A stretch of DNA of 64,000 nucleotides from Mobilitalea sibirica (GCF_015999265.1 NZ_JAEAGR010000002.1:303846-367845), one strand, 5' to 3'; counted from the first letter of the stretch, positions 36,885 to 47,287 are shown. The notes: generated by a model from the sequence alone, not told the origin. Translations and numbers: made by a program.

Positions 36885-37509
36885 TCATCCGCTTTATGTT
36901 GAAGCATTGGTGAATTTATTGCACACAGATTTTGAGATTGTTAGCAAAGTGGATAATGGGAGTAAAGCAGTGATGGAGGCCCGTGAAAAACATCCCGATG
37001 TTATTTTAATGGATATTAATATGCCGGGAATGAATGGTATTGATGCTACGAAAAAGATTCTGTCCGAATTCCCTAATATAAAAATAATTATTCTGACCTG
37101 TTTTGAGGAAAGGGAAAGCTTATTCAGAGCTATTAAGGCCGGGGCTGACGGATACTTACTAAAAAATCTGGATGGTAAGGAAATTATTAATGGTCTTATA
37201 GAATTGGAAAAAGGAAAAAATCCATTCGCTCCTGGTTTGGAAGCCTGTATTTTGCAGGAATTTCAACATAAATTCACTGAGGAAACAAACAATGTTAAGG
37301 AACTGACGGATAAGTTAAGTGATAGGCAAATTGAAGTTCTTCAGCTGGTAGCCCAAGGGTTAACATATCGAGAGATTGGGAAAAGATTATTCATAAGTGA
37401 AAGGACCATAAAATATCACATGGAGAAAATAAAGGAGAACTTAAACTTAAAAACACAGGACCAGGTAATTGCATTAGCCTGGCAAATGGGATTACATAAT
37501 ACGATATAA
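36862..37509 (+). CDS. NarL/LuxR-type response regulator
   Basis: A 215-residue response regulator. Receiver: IADDHPLYVEAL, phospho-acceptor Asp in VILMDINMPGMNG, switch Thr in IIILTCFEE and Lys in YLLKNLDG. The LuxR-type helix-turn-helix is SDRQIEVLQLVAQGLTYREI followed by FISERTIKYHM. It overlaps the kinase gene and forms a standard pair with it. Target promoters cannot be assigned from the sequence. Confidence 0.92.
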   Translation: MKIMIADDHPLYVEALVNLLHTDFEIVSKVDNGSKAVMEAREKHPDVILMDINMPGMNGIDATKKILSEFPNIKIIILTCFEERESLFRAIKAGADGYLLKNLDGKEIINGLIELEKGKNPFAPGLEACILQEFQHKFTEETNNVKELTDKLSDRQIEVLQLVAQGLTYREIGKRLFISERTIKYHMEKIKENLNLKTQDQVIALAWQMGLHNTI

Positions 37510-37545
37510 ATAAACGTCGTTTATAGTTTTAACTATAACTTGAAG

Positions 37546-37574
37546 GCACTCATATTGTTATGTATATGGGTGTG
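37546..37574 (+). terminator. Intrinsic terminator of the two-component operon
   Basis: CACTCATAT (from 37547) pairs with ATATGGGTG (from 37564) with one G-U pair, followed by TTTTTT. Confidence 0.7.
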
Positions 37575-37799
37575 TTTTTTGTTGGAAATTATCATAAAAC
37601 ATTGAAATTTCTATCGAAATAGTATATATTAGAAACAGATACAATAATTATTAAAAAATGAAATATTTCTTATAGATTTAGGAGGCGATGGGACAGACTT
37701 AAAATGAAAGAAATATTTAATGCCAAATTTTTGTAATAATTAACTTTCCTGTTAATACATACCAGTTAGACAGAATGAAAAATGAAATGGGGGTTACAT

Positions 37800-40004
37800 A
37801 TGAAAGAACAAAAGAAAAGCAAAACAAAAAAGTCAGTAAATTTTCTAAGCAAGATTAAAAACATAAGGTTTATAAAAAAACGTTATACTGTCTCACAAGG
37901 CGCATCAGATGGAACGGTAATGAATGAGGTGGATAAGAAGAAAACAGCAAAGAAAATGATGTTTTGGAAAAAAATACAAAGTATTAAAATTCAGCTTGCG
38001 ATTGGTCTTTTAGTTCCGGTTGTTATGTTGGCAGTGTATGGTGTAGTTTCTTATAAAAAATCAGAAGACGCCATAATTGATAATTATGAAGCCAGTGCAT
38101 TAGACACCATAGATGCAGTGAGTAAATATATGAATTTAGGCTTTAGTATGGTGGAAAAGTCATCTTTGGAATTAACATTGGATACGAATTTTGATGATTT
38201 TTTTGAATTAACCTTGGAAGAGGCCTTAAGCAGTACGAGATCCTATGATGATATTATGGATCGTATTGCCCTTGCTGTAATGAGTAATCATCTGATTTCT
38301 GAGATTCATTTGATTGGCAAGAATGGATTAGGTATGTCGACCTTCGGTGATATTCCTAATAACCTATTTGACCAGGTAACACAATCCGAAATCGGAGAGA
38401 AATTAAAAGAAAACAAGCTTCTTCCCTATGTATGGATGGGAGAGCATTCAGAATTTGATCAAATTATTTCAGACGGTGCAAAAACTTACACCAAAGAAAG
38501 CTATGCAACATCGATTGCCAGAAGAATGACTGCTACTAAGGGTTATATTATCGTCGATGTATCAACAAAGCATATATTGGATATGTTCGCAGATTATGAT
38601 ATGGGAGAAGGCAGCATTCTTGGATATATAGCAGCGGATGGAAGAGAAACATTAACGAATACAGAAGAGACAAGTGTATTTAGTAATTTACCATATTTTA
38701 AAGAAGCGTTAGAAGCAGAAGAGCTTAGCGGTTATTCCTATGAAACATTTAAAGGAGAAGAGTATCTGTTCGTATATGGAAAATTTAAAGATGTAAAAGG
38801 AACTGTTTGTGCTCTGGTACCCAAAAGTACAATTTTAAATGAAGTAGGTAGTATTAAAGGGTTAAGTGTTTGGTTCGTAACCATAGCATGTATTATTGCA
38901 ATCTTTGTAGTATTATTAATTGCCGGAGGTATTATTAGGACAATAAATGGTCTGAACAAATCAATCTTCCAGATAGCGAAGGGAGATTTAACGGTAAAAA
39001 TCAATACAAAAAGAAAAGATGAATTCCGAGCTTTAACAACTGGAATATCTGATATGACGGGACATATGCGTAACTTAATCGGAGAAGTGAATGAGGTAGG
39101 TACAACCGTCAGCAATTCGGCAGTTAGTTTGGCCAGTACTTCAAGTGAATTATTGGATGCAACCAAAGGGATTTCAAGAACAATTGATGAAATCGGACAA
39201 GGAATTGTACAGCAGGCAGAAGATACAGAGCGTTGTCTTATACAAATGTCCGGTCTTTCCGAACAGATTAGTCAGGTATATCATAATACGAACGAAATCG
39301 AGCAGATTGCAAATAATACGCAGACGGTTGCAAATGAAGGTATAGATATCATTGGTGAATTAAGCGAGAAATCAAAGGCAACCTCAGAGATTACACAGGA
39401 TGTAATCCGAAAAATACAGGAATTTGAGGTTCAGTCTAAGAAAATTGAAGGTTTTGTTAATATTATTAATGATATTGCATCTCAAACAAATCTGCTGTCG
39501 TTAAATGCTTCTATTGAAGCTGCAAGAGCAGGTGAAGCCGGCCGTGGATTTGCAGTGGTAGCGGAAGAAATCAGAAAATTAGCTGACCAAAGTTTGGACG
39601 CAGCCAAAAAGATTCAAATAACCGTACAAGATATTGACGTACAAAACAAAGAAACCGTGAGTACGGCAGAGCAAGCAGAAAGTATCGTAGCTTCTCAAAC
39701 AGAAGCTTTAACGAAAACGGTAAGTGTATTTGATAATATCAGCAATCACGTTAATGATCTAGCCAACAACTTGGATGATATTCTTACACGGATTAAAGCA
39801 ATTGAAACAGCAAAAGACGATACAATGAATGCTATTCAAAATATTTCTGCTGTTACAGAACAAACAGCCGCATCTTCTCAGGAAGTGAATGCAACCGTGC
39901 TTAATCAGATTGATTCAGTGGAACGATTACGGGAATCAGCGATTGTGCTTGAGAATGATGCTAAGAAGTTAGAGGATGCAATCAAGATATTTAAGATAAG
40001 TTAG
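37800..40004 (+). CDS. Methyl-accepting chemotaxis protein
   Basis: A 734-residue chemoreceptor. After a basic cytoplasmic stretch of about 60 residues comes a membrane helix, an outer double-Cache-like sensor (to about residue 355), a second helix, a HAMP domain and the signalling hairpin. The CheA/CheW-contacting tip is intact: [20 protein letters not shown]. The ATG at 37800 follows a GGGGG site. The long basic N-terminus before the first helix is unusual. The ligand is unknown. Confidence 0.92.
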   Translation: MKEQKKSKTKKSVNFLSKIKNIRFIKKRYTVSQGASDGTVMNEVDKKKTAKKMMFWKKIQSIKIQLAIGLLVPVVMLAVYGVVSYKKSEDAIIDNYEASALDTIDAVSKYMNLGFSMVEKSSLELTLDTNFDDFFELTLEEALSSTRSYDDIMDRIALAVMSNHLISEIHLIGKNGLGMSTFGDIPNNLFDQVTQSEIGEKLKENKLLPYVWMGEHSEFDQIISDGAKTYTKESYATSIARRMTATKGYIIVDVSTKHILDMFADYDMGEGSILGYIAADGRETLTNTEETSVFSNLPYFKEALEAEELSGYSYETFKGEEYLFVYGKFKDVKGTVCALVPKSTILNEVGSIKGLSVWFVTIACIIAIFVVLLIAGGIIRTINGLNKSIFQIAKGDLTVKINTKRKDEFRALTTGISDMTGHMRNLIGEVNEVGTTVSNSAVSLASTSSELLDATKGISRTIDEIGQGIVQQAEDTERCLIQMSGLSEQISQVYHNTNEIEQIANNTQTVANEGIDIIGELSEKSKATSEITQDVIRKIQEFEVQSKKIEGFVNIINDIASQTNLLSLNASIEAARAGEAGRGFAVVAEEIRKLADQSLDAAKKIQITVQDIDVQNKETVSTAEQAESIVASQTEALTKTVSVFDNISNHVNDLANNLDDILTRIKAIETAKDDTMNAIQNISAVTEQTAASSQEVNATVLNQIDSVERLRESAIVLENDAKKLEDAIKIFKIS

Positions 40005-40090
40005 AGTATTCATTTGAACTGATAAATAAGATATTTTGCATAGTCTTTGATCCATCTTAAACATGAATACAAATATATATTAACTGAAAA

Positions 40091-40193
40091 GGACGTATTA
40101 TATAACCAACATTTTGATGGTTTACAATACGTCCCTACAGATTCAAAAAATGACCTAAAAAAGCGACTCGTTCCTATAAAAGGAACAAGTCGC
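40091..40193. terminator. Two hairpins between convergent chemoreceptor and lipoprotein genes
   Basis: GGACGTATT/AATACGTCC (40091-40099, 40126-40134) and a 12-base stem with one mismatch (40163-40174, 40182-40193). Each could terminate one of the convergent genes. Confidence 0.65.
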
Positions 40194-40215
40194 TCTTGAT
40201 GTTTAGTTGGAATGT

Positions 40216-41094
40216 TTATTGTCTAATCATTGTATATAAGGAATAAGTGGACATATTCACCATCTGATAGCCCTCAGTATCGTCGCTTTTATCAAAGGAT
40301 ATTAAATAATCGTTTTTATAACTGGTGGTTTCTTCGGTTACGCCATTAATAATAAGACTATTAGGAAAGAGCACAAGATATATGCCATCTCCCTCTTTAA
40401 GCCCCATGGTAGCGCTTTCTACATCACAGCCATAGGTACCATAGTGCATGTTGTTTTCGTCTTTTGTGTTATCCTTATACCATTCATAGGTACCATCATC
40501 ATACATAACCAGATAACCTCTGCTATCAAGACTCCATTCACCAACTAAAAACTCTCGGGCTTTACCTTCATTTATATCATTTGTTACATCCGTTGCATTA
40601 ATATCTGACATTATTTTCAAAGCTACTTCGTAACCGTCTTCATAGTTTTCTTCTGTAGAAGTAAGAGATATGGAAGCAGCATTATAATACTTTCCATAAT
40701 AACGCTGATAAACCTTACGTCTTATATTTCCTTCTTTATAGGTATAACCAAATTCGTACCATGTCGTATCATTTACTATTATCTTTGTTGGTTCCAAAAA
40801 GACTTCATAATCTTCATAGGAAGATATCATGGTTTTAACAAAAGCAATCATATCTAGTGGATGCTGGTAAGTACTTTCCTGTGTAACGTATATACTGACT
40901 ATATTACCGCTTTTATCTTTGAATTCAAGGGGAGCTCCCTCATCCGTATTATTCCTATGTGCCCATGTGTTAGCATCATAGTTGAATGCAAGATTTCCAA
41001 TACTAACCGGACGAAGATCTTCTTTTTTGTTATTACATCCTGTTAGAACTACAATAGTAGTCAAAATTAAAAACGTTTGAATTATTTTCTTCAT
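40216..41094 (-). CDS. Lipoprotein of unknown function
   Basis: A 292-residue lipoprotein with lipobox LTGC. The first half (about residues 30-165) is an alpha/beta domain resembling PsbP-like lipoproteins (LAFNYDANTWAHRNN; DTTWYEFGYTYKEG). The second half (from about 180) is a lipocalin-like or DUF-type beta domain opening with FLVGEWSLDSRGYLVMYDDG, a pattern often seen in small Firmicute lipoproteins. No function can be assigned. Monocistronic and convergent with the chemoreceptor. Confidence 0.7.
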   Translation of the reverse strand: MKKIIQTFLILTTIVVLTGCNNKKEDLRPVSIGNLAFNYDANTWAHRNNTDEGAPLEFKDKSGNIVSIYVTQESTYQHPLDMIAFVKTMISSYEDYEVFLEPTKIIVNDTTWYEFGYTYKEGNIRRKVYQRYYGKYYNAASISLTSTEENYEDGYEVALKIMSDINATDVTNDINEGKAREFLVGEWSLDSRGYLVMYDDGTYEWYKDNTKDENNMHYGTYGCDVESATMGLKEGDGIYLVLFPNSLIINGVTEETTSYKNDYLISFDKSDDTEGYQMVNMSTYSLYTMIRQ

Positions 41095-41712
41095 AATATA
41101 ATTCCTTCTCTTTCTGTTCTTTTGTAAACTGAATTCATGTCATTTATAATATTTTATGTTACACCGATTATGGAAAAAATACAAGGTTTTTGATCATTTT
41201 GATAAATGTTACTATAATTGGAGAAATTGTAACTAATATGATTGATTAAAAAAAGTATATCATATAATGAAACGGGTCAAACTATAACTAGAATAAATAG
41301 TACTGGTATATTTATTAATAAATATTAGAAGATGAAGAATTTAGACATTTGATATATAATGCTTTAGTTATATGATTTATTCATATTCTATATATCAAAC
41401 ATTAACAATTCTGAAAAATCGGATTAAAAAGTATAATAAAATGGGTCATATTTATTGATTAGATGTATTCTCATATCAATATAATGTTAAGAAAGTTATT
41501 AATTATTACTAATATAATAGTGGTGGAATGGAAGCACTATGTGCAACACATCTATTAATCTAAGCGTATAATCCTCAAAAAATAGATAATATATACAATA
41601 AAAGCAATATATGAGCAGAAAATCGCAATATATGAGCAGCTTGTCTGGATTATAATGTGTATAATGGTAAAGTACTTTATGTATAATATACAAAATTAGA
41701 GGAGGGTATAAC
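41095..41712. other. Long AT-rich control region of the sugar ABC transporter
   Basis: About 620 bases with no convincing gene; an open frame on the minus strand lacks coding character. Several TATAAT-like boxes occur near 41651-41687. Two perfect 15-base direct repeats lie at 41604-41639. The length suggests more than one control site. Confidence 0.5.
41604..41639 (+). promoter_or_regulatory. Direct-repeat operator, 21-bp period
   Basis: GCAATATATGAGCAG is perfectly repeated at 41604-41618 and 41625-41639. A period of two helical turns is what AraC-type activators use. Confidence 0.55.
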
Positions 41713-43137
41713 ATGAAGCGTATTATTGCTTTAATTCTCGCTTGCATGCTCGTAATGTCATTGGCATTAACGGGATGCGGCAAAAAGGATGACAACAAGG
41801 AAGATGACAAAAAACCTGCTGGCGAAACCACTCAAGAGGAAGATAATAGTGAACCGGCAACAGACGTAACTGATGACCCTAACGTAAAGACCATCAATGT
41901 ATGGGCATTTACAGATGAAGTTCCTAACATGCTTGAAAGATATAAGGAATTAAATCCTGATTTCCCTTATGATTTCAACACAACTATTATCGCTACCACA
42001 GATGGTGCGTACCAACCGGCTCTTGACCAGGCACTTGCTGGCGGCGGTTCAGATGCACCTGATCTCTACTGTGCAGAGGCAGCATTCGTATTGAAATATA
42101 CACAGGGTGATGCTTCTCAGTATGCAGCAGCTTATAAAGATCTTGGTATCGACGTAGATACACTTCTTGACGAAGCTCAAATCGCACAGTATACAGTTGA
42201 CATCGGAACTAATCCTGATGGTAAACTTGTAGGTCTTGGTTACCAGGCAACCGGTGGTGCATTCATCTATCGTCGTTCCATCGCGAAGGATGTATGGGGC
42301 ACTGATGATCCTGCAACAATCAAAGATAAAGTTGGTCCTGGCTGGGATAAATTCTTCGCTGCAGCTGAAGAGTTAAAAGCTAAGGGTTACGGTATCGTAT
42401 CCGGTGACGGTGATATCTGGCACGCTATCGAAAATGCAGCTGAACAAGGCTGGATTGACGCAGATGGTAAGCTCTATATCGATCCTGCAAGAGAAGAGTT
42501 TTTAGATCTTTCCATGAAGCTTAAGGAAAACAACTATCACAATGATACTCAGGACTGGAATGATGCTTGGTTTGCAGATATGCAAGGTACCGGCGAGAAG
42601 GAAGTATTAGGTTTCTTCGGTCCTGCTTGGTTAATCAACTACGTTATGGCTGGTAACTCCGGCGGTGAAAAACCGGGCGAAGGCACATACGGTGACTGGG
42701 CTGTATGTGAGTCTCCTGTAGGTTTCTTCTGGGGCGGTACTTGGGTACTTGCTAACAAAGATACTAAGGTTCCTGCTGCAGTTGGTGAACTTATTCAATG
42801 GATTACCCTTGATAGTTCTGATACCGGTCTTCAGTATTACTGGGCTAATGGTACTCTTTACGGTGAAGGCGGAACCAAGGATACAGTTGCTTCCGGTACT
42901 GTAATGAAGAAATCCAATGGTGAGCTTGATTTCTTAGGCGGACAGAATATGTTTGATGTATTCGTTCCTGCAGGCGAGATGGCAACCGGTAAAAACAAAA
43001 CTCAATATGACGAGACAATTAACTCCTACTGGCGTGGACAGGTACGTGAGTACACCGCTGGTAACAAGAGTCGTGAGCAAGCTATCGCTGATTTCAAACA
43101 GCAAGTTGCTGATAACCTTGATGTTATTGTAGAATAG
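41713..43137 (+). CDS. Sugar ABC transporter solute-binding lipoprotein
   Basis: A 474-residue binding protein anchored by lipobox LTGC, followed by a Lys/Asp/Glu-rich linker. The mature part starts TINVWAFTDEVPNML and has the two-lobe pattern of family 1 extracellular binding proteins, with DAPDLYCAEAA and GPAWLINYV. Codon choice is more biased than in its neighbours, consistent with high expression. It delivers an oligosaccharide to the two permeases downstream; the sugar cannot be named. A strong hairpin after its stop should lower expression of the permeases. Confidence 0.92.
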   Translation: MKRIIALILACMLVMSLALTGCGKKDDNKEDDKKPAGETTQEEDNSEPATDVTDDPNVKTINVWAFTDEVPNMLERYKELNPDFPYDFNTTIIATTDGAYQPALDQALAGGGSDAPDLYCAEAAFVLKYTQGDASQYAAAYKDLGIDVDTLLDEAQIAQYTVDIGTNPDGKLVGLGYQATGGAFIYRRSIAKDVWGTDDPATIKDKVGPGWDKFFAAAEELKAKGYGIVSGDGDIWHAIENAAEQGWIDADGKLYIDPAREEFLDLSMKLKENNYHNDTQDWNDAWFADMQGTGEKEVLGFFGPAWLINYVMAGNSGGEKPGEGTYGDWAVCESPVGFFWGGTWVLANKDTKVPAAVGELIQWITLDSSDTGLQYYWANGTLYGEGGTKDTVASGTVMKKSNGELDFLGGQNMFDVFVPAGEMATGKNKTQYDETINSYWRGQVREYTAGNKSREQAIADFKQQVADNLDVIVE

Positions 43138-43152
43138 TTTTTACTGTACTTA

Positions 43153-43182
43153 GGGGCGGGCGAAGGCCTTTTCGTCCGCCCC
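43153..43182 (+). terminator. GC-rich intra-operon hairpin after the binding-protein gene
   Basis: A 12-bp stem (43153-43164 with 43171-43182, one G-U pair) followed by TATATTTG. It lies between the binding protein and permease genes, a usual place for partial termination and transcript protection. Confidence 0.75.
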
Positions 43183-43492
43183 TATATTTGTGCGAAGACA
43201 AATGTGAGTAACTTGAGCAATCTCACATAAATCAAGCTAGCTGAAATGGATACAAGCACGCACAACGAATTATGTATAAGAAATTCTAATTGCAGATTTC
43301 TTTCGGTTGTATGAACAAGTGACTGATTTAGATTAAATATGGATTTAATCTGTTCATGATGAATATAATATTCTATAATGAATGCTAGCATTTCTGATTT
43401 TTGCTCCGATTGCATACTGCAAGCGAGCTTGCATATGCTTAAGACTTTCATTATGTTACTAACAAACTAAAATTTAACGGAGGTGAATGCTT
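43183..43492. other. Spacer between binding-protein and permease genes
   Basis: About 310 bases without a gene. It holds the palindrome TGCAAGCGAGCTTGCA (43418-43433) within a larger near-palindrome at 43412-43438, about 60 bases before the permease start. This may be an operator or transcript-end structure. Confidence 0.45.
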
Positions 43493-44470
43493 ATGCGACG
43501 TAAGGGCGTTAGCTACGCGAAATATGGTTATTTCTTTTGTATACCCTTTGTGCTTGCGTACCTTATATTTTCATTTTATCCAACCATATATACCACGGTA
43601 ATCGGATTTACTGATTTAAAAGGTATTGGTAGAACGGATTTTAATATTCTTGATAATCCGTTCCGTAATTTTGAAATTATATTAAAAAACCCATCTTTTC
43701 AGAAGTCCTTAGGCAATACGGCTATGATTTGGATAGCTAACTTTATTCCACAGATTGGGCTTGCACTTTTACTTACAGCATGGTTTACCAGCCATCGTCG
43801 TAAGATTAAAGGACAGGGTTTTTTCAAGGTACTGTTCTATATGCCTAATATCATAACAGCGGCCACGATCGCTATCTTATTTGCTACATTGTTCGGATAC
43901 CCTACAGGACCGGTTAATTCCTTATTCCAAGACCTTGGTTGGTCTGATGGACCGATTTATTTCCTTATGAATAAATGGACGGCAAGAGGTGTTATTGCAT
44001 TTATTCAGTTTTGGATGTGGTATGGATATACAATGATTGTTCTTATTGCAGGTGTATTGGGTATTAATCCCGAACTTTTTGAAGCTTCGGAGATTGATGG
44101 TGCTACAGGCGCACAGACCTTCTTCCATGTTACACTGCCAAATTTGAGGACGATTATGCTCTTTACCTTAGTTACAAGCTTAATCGGTGGTTTACAGATG
44201 TTCGATATTCCGAAGTTATTCCAAAATGGTGGACCGGACAGTTCGACGCTTACAACAAGTGCGTTTATCTATAACCAGGCGTTTAGTGGAAGTTATTTAT
44301 ATAACCGTGCGGCAGCTGCAAGTATGATTATGTTTATTATTATAGCGGCATGTTCCTCTATCTTGTTCTATATACTACGTGATAGAGACGCTATAAAACT
44401 TAATAAACAGATCAAACAACAGCAAAAAGAACTTAGAAAAGCTGAGAAGGCGGCAAGGAGGGAAGAATAA
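43493..44470 (+). CDS. Sugar ABC transporter permease (MalF-like)
   Basis: A 325-residue permease with six expected helices. The EAA loop contacting the ATPase reads EASEIDGATGAQTFFHVTLP. The C-terminal tail is rich in Lys/Glu/Gln. The ATG at 43493 lies nine bases from CGGAGG; the ATG at 43487 is too close. It shares one base with the next permease (TAATG). No ATPase gene is present, so a shared MsiK-type ATPase is expected. Confidence 0.92.
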   Translation: MRRKGVSYAKYGYFFCIPFVLAYLIFSFYPTIYTTVIGFTDLKGIGRTDFNILDNPFRNFEIILKNPSFQKSLGNTAMIWIANFIPQIGLALLLTAWFTSHRRKIKGQGFFKVLFYMPNIITAATIAILFATLFGYPTGPVNSLFQDLGWSDGPIYFLMNKWTARGVIAFIQFWMWYGYTMIVLIAGVLGINPELFEASEIDGATGAQTFFHVTLPNLRTIMLFTLVTSLIGGLQMFDIPKLFQNGGPDSSTLTTSAFIYNQAFSGSYLYNRAAAASMIMFIIIAACSSILFYILRDRDAIKLNKQIKQQQKELRKAEKAARREE

Positions 44471-45318
44471 TGAGACATGAAACGAAAATTTCCGGACGCC
44501 TATTAAAAATCATTATTTATATTGTTTGTATTTTCTTGGCGATTCTAAGCATAATTCCTTTTTGGATTATGATAATGAACGCTACCAGAAGTACTTTTGA
44601 AATTCAGCAGAATGCTATTTCACTGTTACCTTCTAAGTTTTTACAAAGCAATATAGATGTTTTATTGGGTAAGAGTTTTAATCCAATCGTTGGTTTTATA
44701 AACTCGATGATAATATCTACAGGTACAACGCTTTGTGCGGTATATTTTTCTTCTCTTACTGCATATGGAATTGTTGCGTACAACTGGAGATTACGCCAAC
44801 CTTTTTTCACGTTTATTTTAGCGATTATGATGATACCTTCTCAGGTTACGGCAATCGGTTTTTACCAATTTGTATATAAATTGGATATGACCAATAACTT
44901 CTTACCATTGATATTACCGGCGATTGCTGCTCCTCCTATGGTGTTCTTTATGAGACAGTATCTGCTTGGTATGTTACAGATTGATATTGTAAATTCAGGA
45001 CGAATTGACGGCGCCGGTGAATTCTATATCTTTAATAGAATTATCTTACCAATTATGAAACCTGCTATTGCAACACAGGCAATCTTCACATTTGTATCTA
45101 GTTGGAATAACCTGTTTATGCCAATGGTATTACTTACAAATAGTGATAAGTATACAATGCCTATTATGGTAAGCCTTCTTAGGGGTGATATCTATAGAAC
45201 TGAGTATGGTGCAATTTATTTAGGTCTAACTGTAACAGTGTTACCGTTATTTATCGTATATTTCCTGTTATCCAAGTACATCATAGCAGGTGTTGCGTTA
45301 GGTGGCGTAAAGGAATAA
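44470..45318 (+). CDS. Sugar ABC transporter permease (MalG-like)
   Basis: A 282-residue permease with six expected helices and the EAA-type loop NSGRIDGAGEFYIFNRIILP. It begins in the stop of the first permease, so the two are coupled. It ends AGVALGGVKE, typical of MalG-type partners in carbohydrate uptake 1 systems. Confidence 0.92.
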   Translation: MRHETKISGRLLKIIIYIVCIFLAILSIIPFWIMIMNATRSTFEIQQNAISLLPSKFLQSNIDVLLGKSFNPIVGFINSMIISTGTTLCAVYFSSLTAYGIVAYNWRLRQPFFTFILAIMMIPSQVTAIGFYQFVYKLDMTNNFLPLILPAIAAPPMVFFMRQYLLGMLQIDIVNSGRIDGAGEFYIFNRIILPIMKPAIATQAIFTFVSSWNNLFMPMVLLTNSDKYTMPIMVSLLRGDIYRTEYGAIYLGLTVTVLPLFIVYFLLSKYIIAGVALGGVKE

Positions 45319-45442
45319 ATCAAGGCCTATATTTCATGACAAGTGAATGGGTCTGTAAGTTAGTCCTTTATTAAAATAAAAGTGTCTATTACGATGACAG
45401 ATAAATTTGACTTTGAAATGAATAGCAAATTATAACATAAAT

Positions 45443-45489
45443 AAGTCTCTCCACACCTCTCTCTATGTGATGTGTCCATGGAGAGACTT
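45443..45489 (+). terminator. Intrinsic terminator of the ABC transporter operon
   Basis: AAGTCTCTCCA (45443-45453) pairs with TGGAGAGACTT (45479-45489), followed by TTTTATAT. Confidence 0.85.
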
Positions 45490-45668
45490 TTTATATAAAA
45501 AACCCTAGTTAGTAGGGTTGAATGACAGATTTAACTTATGAATAGTGTATGAAAAATGTAGTTGAATCAATTCTTCAAAGCTGATAACATAATAGAAGTA
45601 AAATGTATTACTGAATATAGCAATAATAATGTAATATGATATCAGTACGAAAAGTGAGGATACCACCA

Positions 45669-46333
45669 GTGAGTAAAGCAGATAATCAGAAAAAAAATAT
45701 AAGATATCCATTCTAGGTGACAGTATCACCTACGGATATGGTGTTGATCATGAGGAAGCTTATGCTTCTTTGTTAATGCAAGAATCTTATATAGAATCTA
45801 TACAAAATCTCGGTATTAATGGCTCTACCTTAGGTAAGGGTCAGGATCCCATTTCAGAACGTTATACGTCAGTTGAGGATGATGCGGATATAATTATGAT
45901 ATATGCAGGAACGAATGACTATGGGAGTACATTTAATCCTGTTCCCATTGGTGATAAAGGTGACAAGAATAATGGAACCTTTTACGGAGCGTTACATGTT
46001 TTGTACGAAGGATTAATGACACAATATCCAAATACGAAACCGATATTTGTCACAATGCTAAAGCGTAATGATGTAGTATGGGGAAGACCGGAAACCACCC
46101 CTTATAATTCTCTTGGTTTTACAATGGATGAATATTATCATGTTCTAATTGATTTTTATAAATCCCATCGTATCGATTATATTGATATTTATCAACACGA
46201 AGAATTGAATGCATTAAACTTGGATTTATGCAATCAATACTTTATGGATGGACTTCATCCAAATAAACAAGGACATGCTGTGTTAAAAGATGCAATTGCT
46301 GATGGACTTAAGAAAATAATAGGACTTGACTAG
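45669..46333 (+). pseudogene. SGNH/GDSL hydrolase, frameshifted at an A8 tract
   Basis: The SGNH domain reads ISILGDSITYGYGV (block I with catalytic Ser), IMIYAGTNDYGS and MDGLHPNKQGH (block V with Asp and His), so all catalytic parts exist. Yet the frame holding block I has a stop at 45683 and no ATG, GTG or TTG before the domain. A GTG at 45669 with a GTGAGG site opens another frame that must shift at the eight A bases 45690-45697. One more A would give a seamless protein. It may be a real mutation, a sequencing error, or slippage. The intact downstream frame alone (from 45770) lacks the catalytic Ser. Confidence 0.75.
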
Positions 46334-46356
46334 CACCTTGGGGGATACCTTATGTT
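46326..46356 (+). promoter_or_regulatory. MerR-type promoter of the regulator gene
   Basis: TTGACT (46326-46331), a 19-base spacer and TATGTT (46351-46356) precede the MerR gene, whose AGGAGGTG site is at 46363-46370. The long spacer fits self-control by a MerR protein; the spacer dyad is weak. Confidence 0.5.
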
Positions 46357-46376
46357 CATATCAGGAGGTGTTTGTT

Positions 46377-47264
46377 ATGCAGATACATGAGATGTGTCAT
46401 AAAACAGGTTTGACAAAGAAAGCAATTGAATATTATCAGGTAAAGGGACTCATATCACCTAAAATATATGAGAACGGGTATAGGGAGTTCTCGGATAAGG
46501 ATCTTAGTATATTAAATGAAGTAGCAATGCTTCGTAAGCTGGATCTGGGAATTGAAGAAATAAAACAGGTATTAGATAGTAATGATAGAAAGCGGACGCT
46601 TACTTTCATAAAGCATAGGAAGGAGATGGAAGTAAAAGCCAAATCAAATCGTCTTGATCTGTTAGAACAGTTGATTAACGGTGCAGATAATAAGGAAATT
46701 AGTGATAAGTTAGATTTACTAGATCATCAGTCAACGATGAAAGAAAGACTTCTTGCTGTATTTCCTGGGTATTATGGCAGATATCTCAGTTTACATTTTG
46801 GATATTTTCTCAATGAACCCTTAAGAACAAATGAGAAAAAAAGGCTATTCAATAGGGTGGTTGAAGTTCTTGATAATATGGAATCCATTGAAATTCCGAA
46901 AGATCTACAAACGATTCTAGATGAAATAAATATGGATATGAATGATGAAAACATAAATCAAATAATAAATTATATGCAGAATGCTTATGATGATATAGAA
47001 ACATATATGGATAAGAATAATGAACAAATTCTTAAATATGAAGAGTTTAAGAAATCGAATGAATATGAATCCTCTATCATGTCTCGACTCTTAAACTTAT
47101 ATCGTAAGTTTGGAGAAACGAGTGGATATTATGATGAATTCATACCAATAATGAGGAAATTAAGTCCGGCATATGATGATTATTATAGAAAGATGCTAGA
47201 AGCAAACGAGAAATTTAAGACAGTACTAATTGATAAAACAGTAATTGAGATAAATGATAATTAG
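46377..47264 (+). CDS. MerR-family transcriptional regulator
   Basis: A 295-residue regulator. The winged helix reads HEMCHKTGLTKKAIEYYQVKGL and ENGYREFSDKDLSILNEV, then a coiled-coil dimer helix. The long C-terminal part (about residues 95-295) is all-helical and would hold the effector. No Cys-rich metal site was seen, so it is not a metal sensor of the classic type. ATG 46377 follows AGGAGGTG; the frame from 46326 covers the promoter and is not coding. Targets are unknown; self-control is likely. Confidence 0.88.
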   Translation: MQIHEMCHKTGLTKKAIEYYQVKGLISPKIYENGYREFSDKDLSILNEVAMLRKLDLGIEEIKQVLDSNDRKRTLTFIKHRKEMEVKAKSNRLDLLEQLINGADNKEISDKLDLLDHQSTMKERLLAVFPGYYGRYLSLHFGYFLNEPLRTNEKKRLFNRVVEVLDNMESIEIPKDLQTILDEINMDMNDENINQIINYMQNAYDDIETYMDKNNEQILKYEEFKKSNEYESSIMSRLLNLYRKFGETSGYYDEFIPIMRKLSPAYDDYYRKMLEANEKFKTVLIDKTVIEINDN

Positions 47265-47287
47265 AATTTTTTGAGCGGAGTGAAGCT

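Noticed and set aside
41499..41831. Possible minus-strand gene before the ABC operon
   Set aside because: Translation is a run of Tyr/His/Leu with no motif, overlaps the binding-protein start and has no ribosome site.
43412..43438. LacI-type operator before the permeases
   Set aside because: The palindrome TGCAAGCGAGCTTGCA is real, but it lies inside the operon after a terminator and lacks a promoter; it is listed only as a structure.
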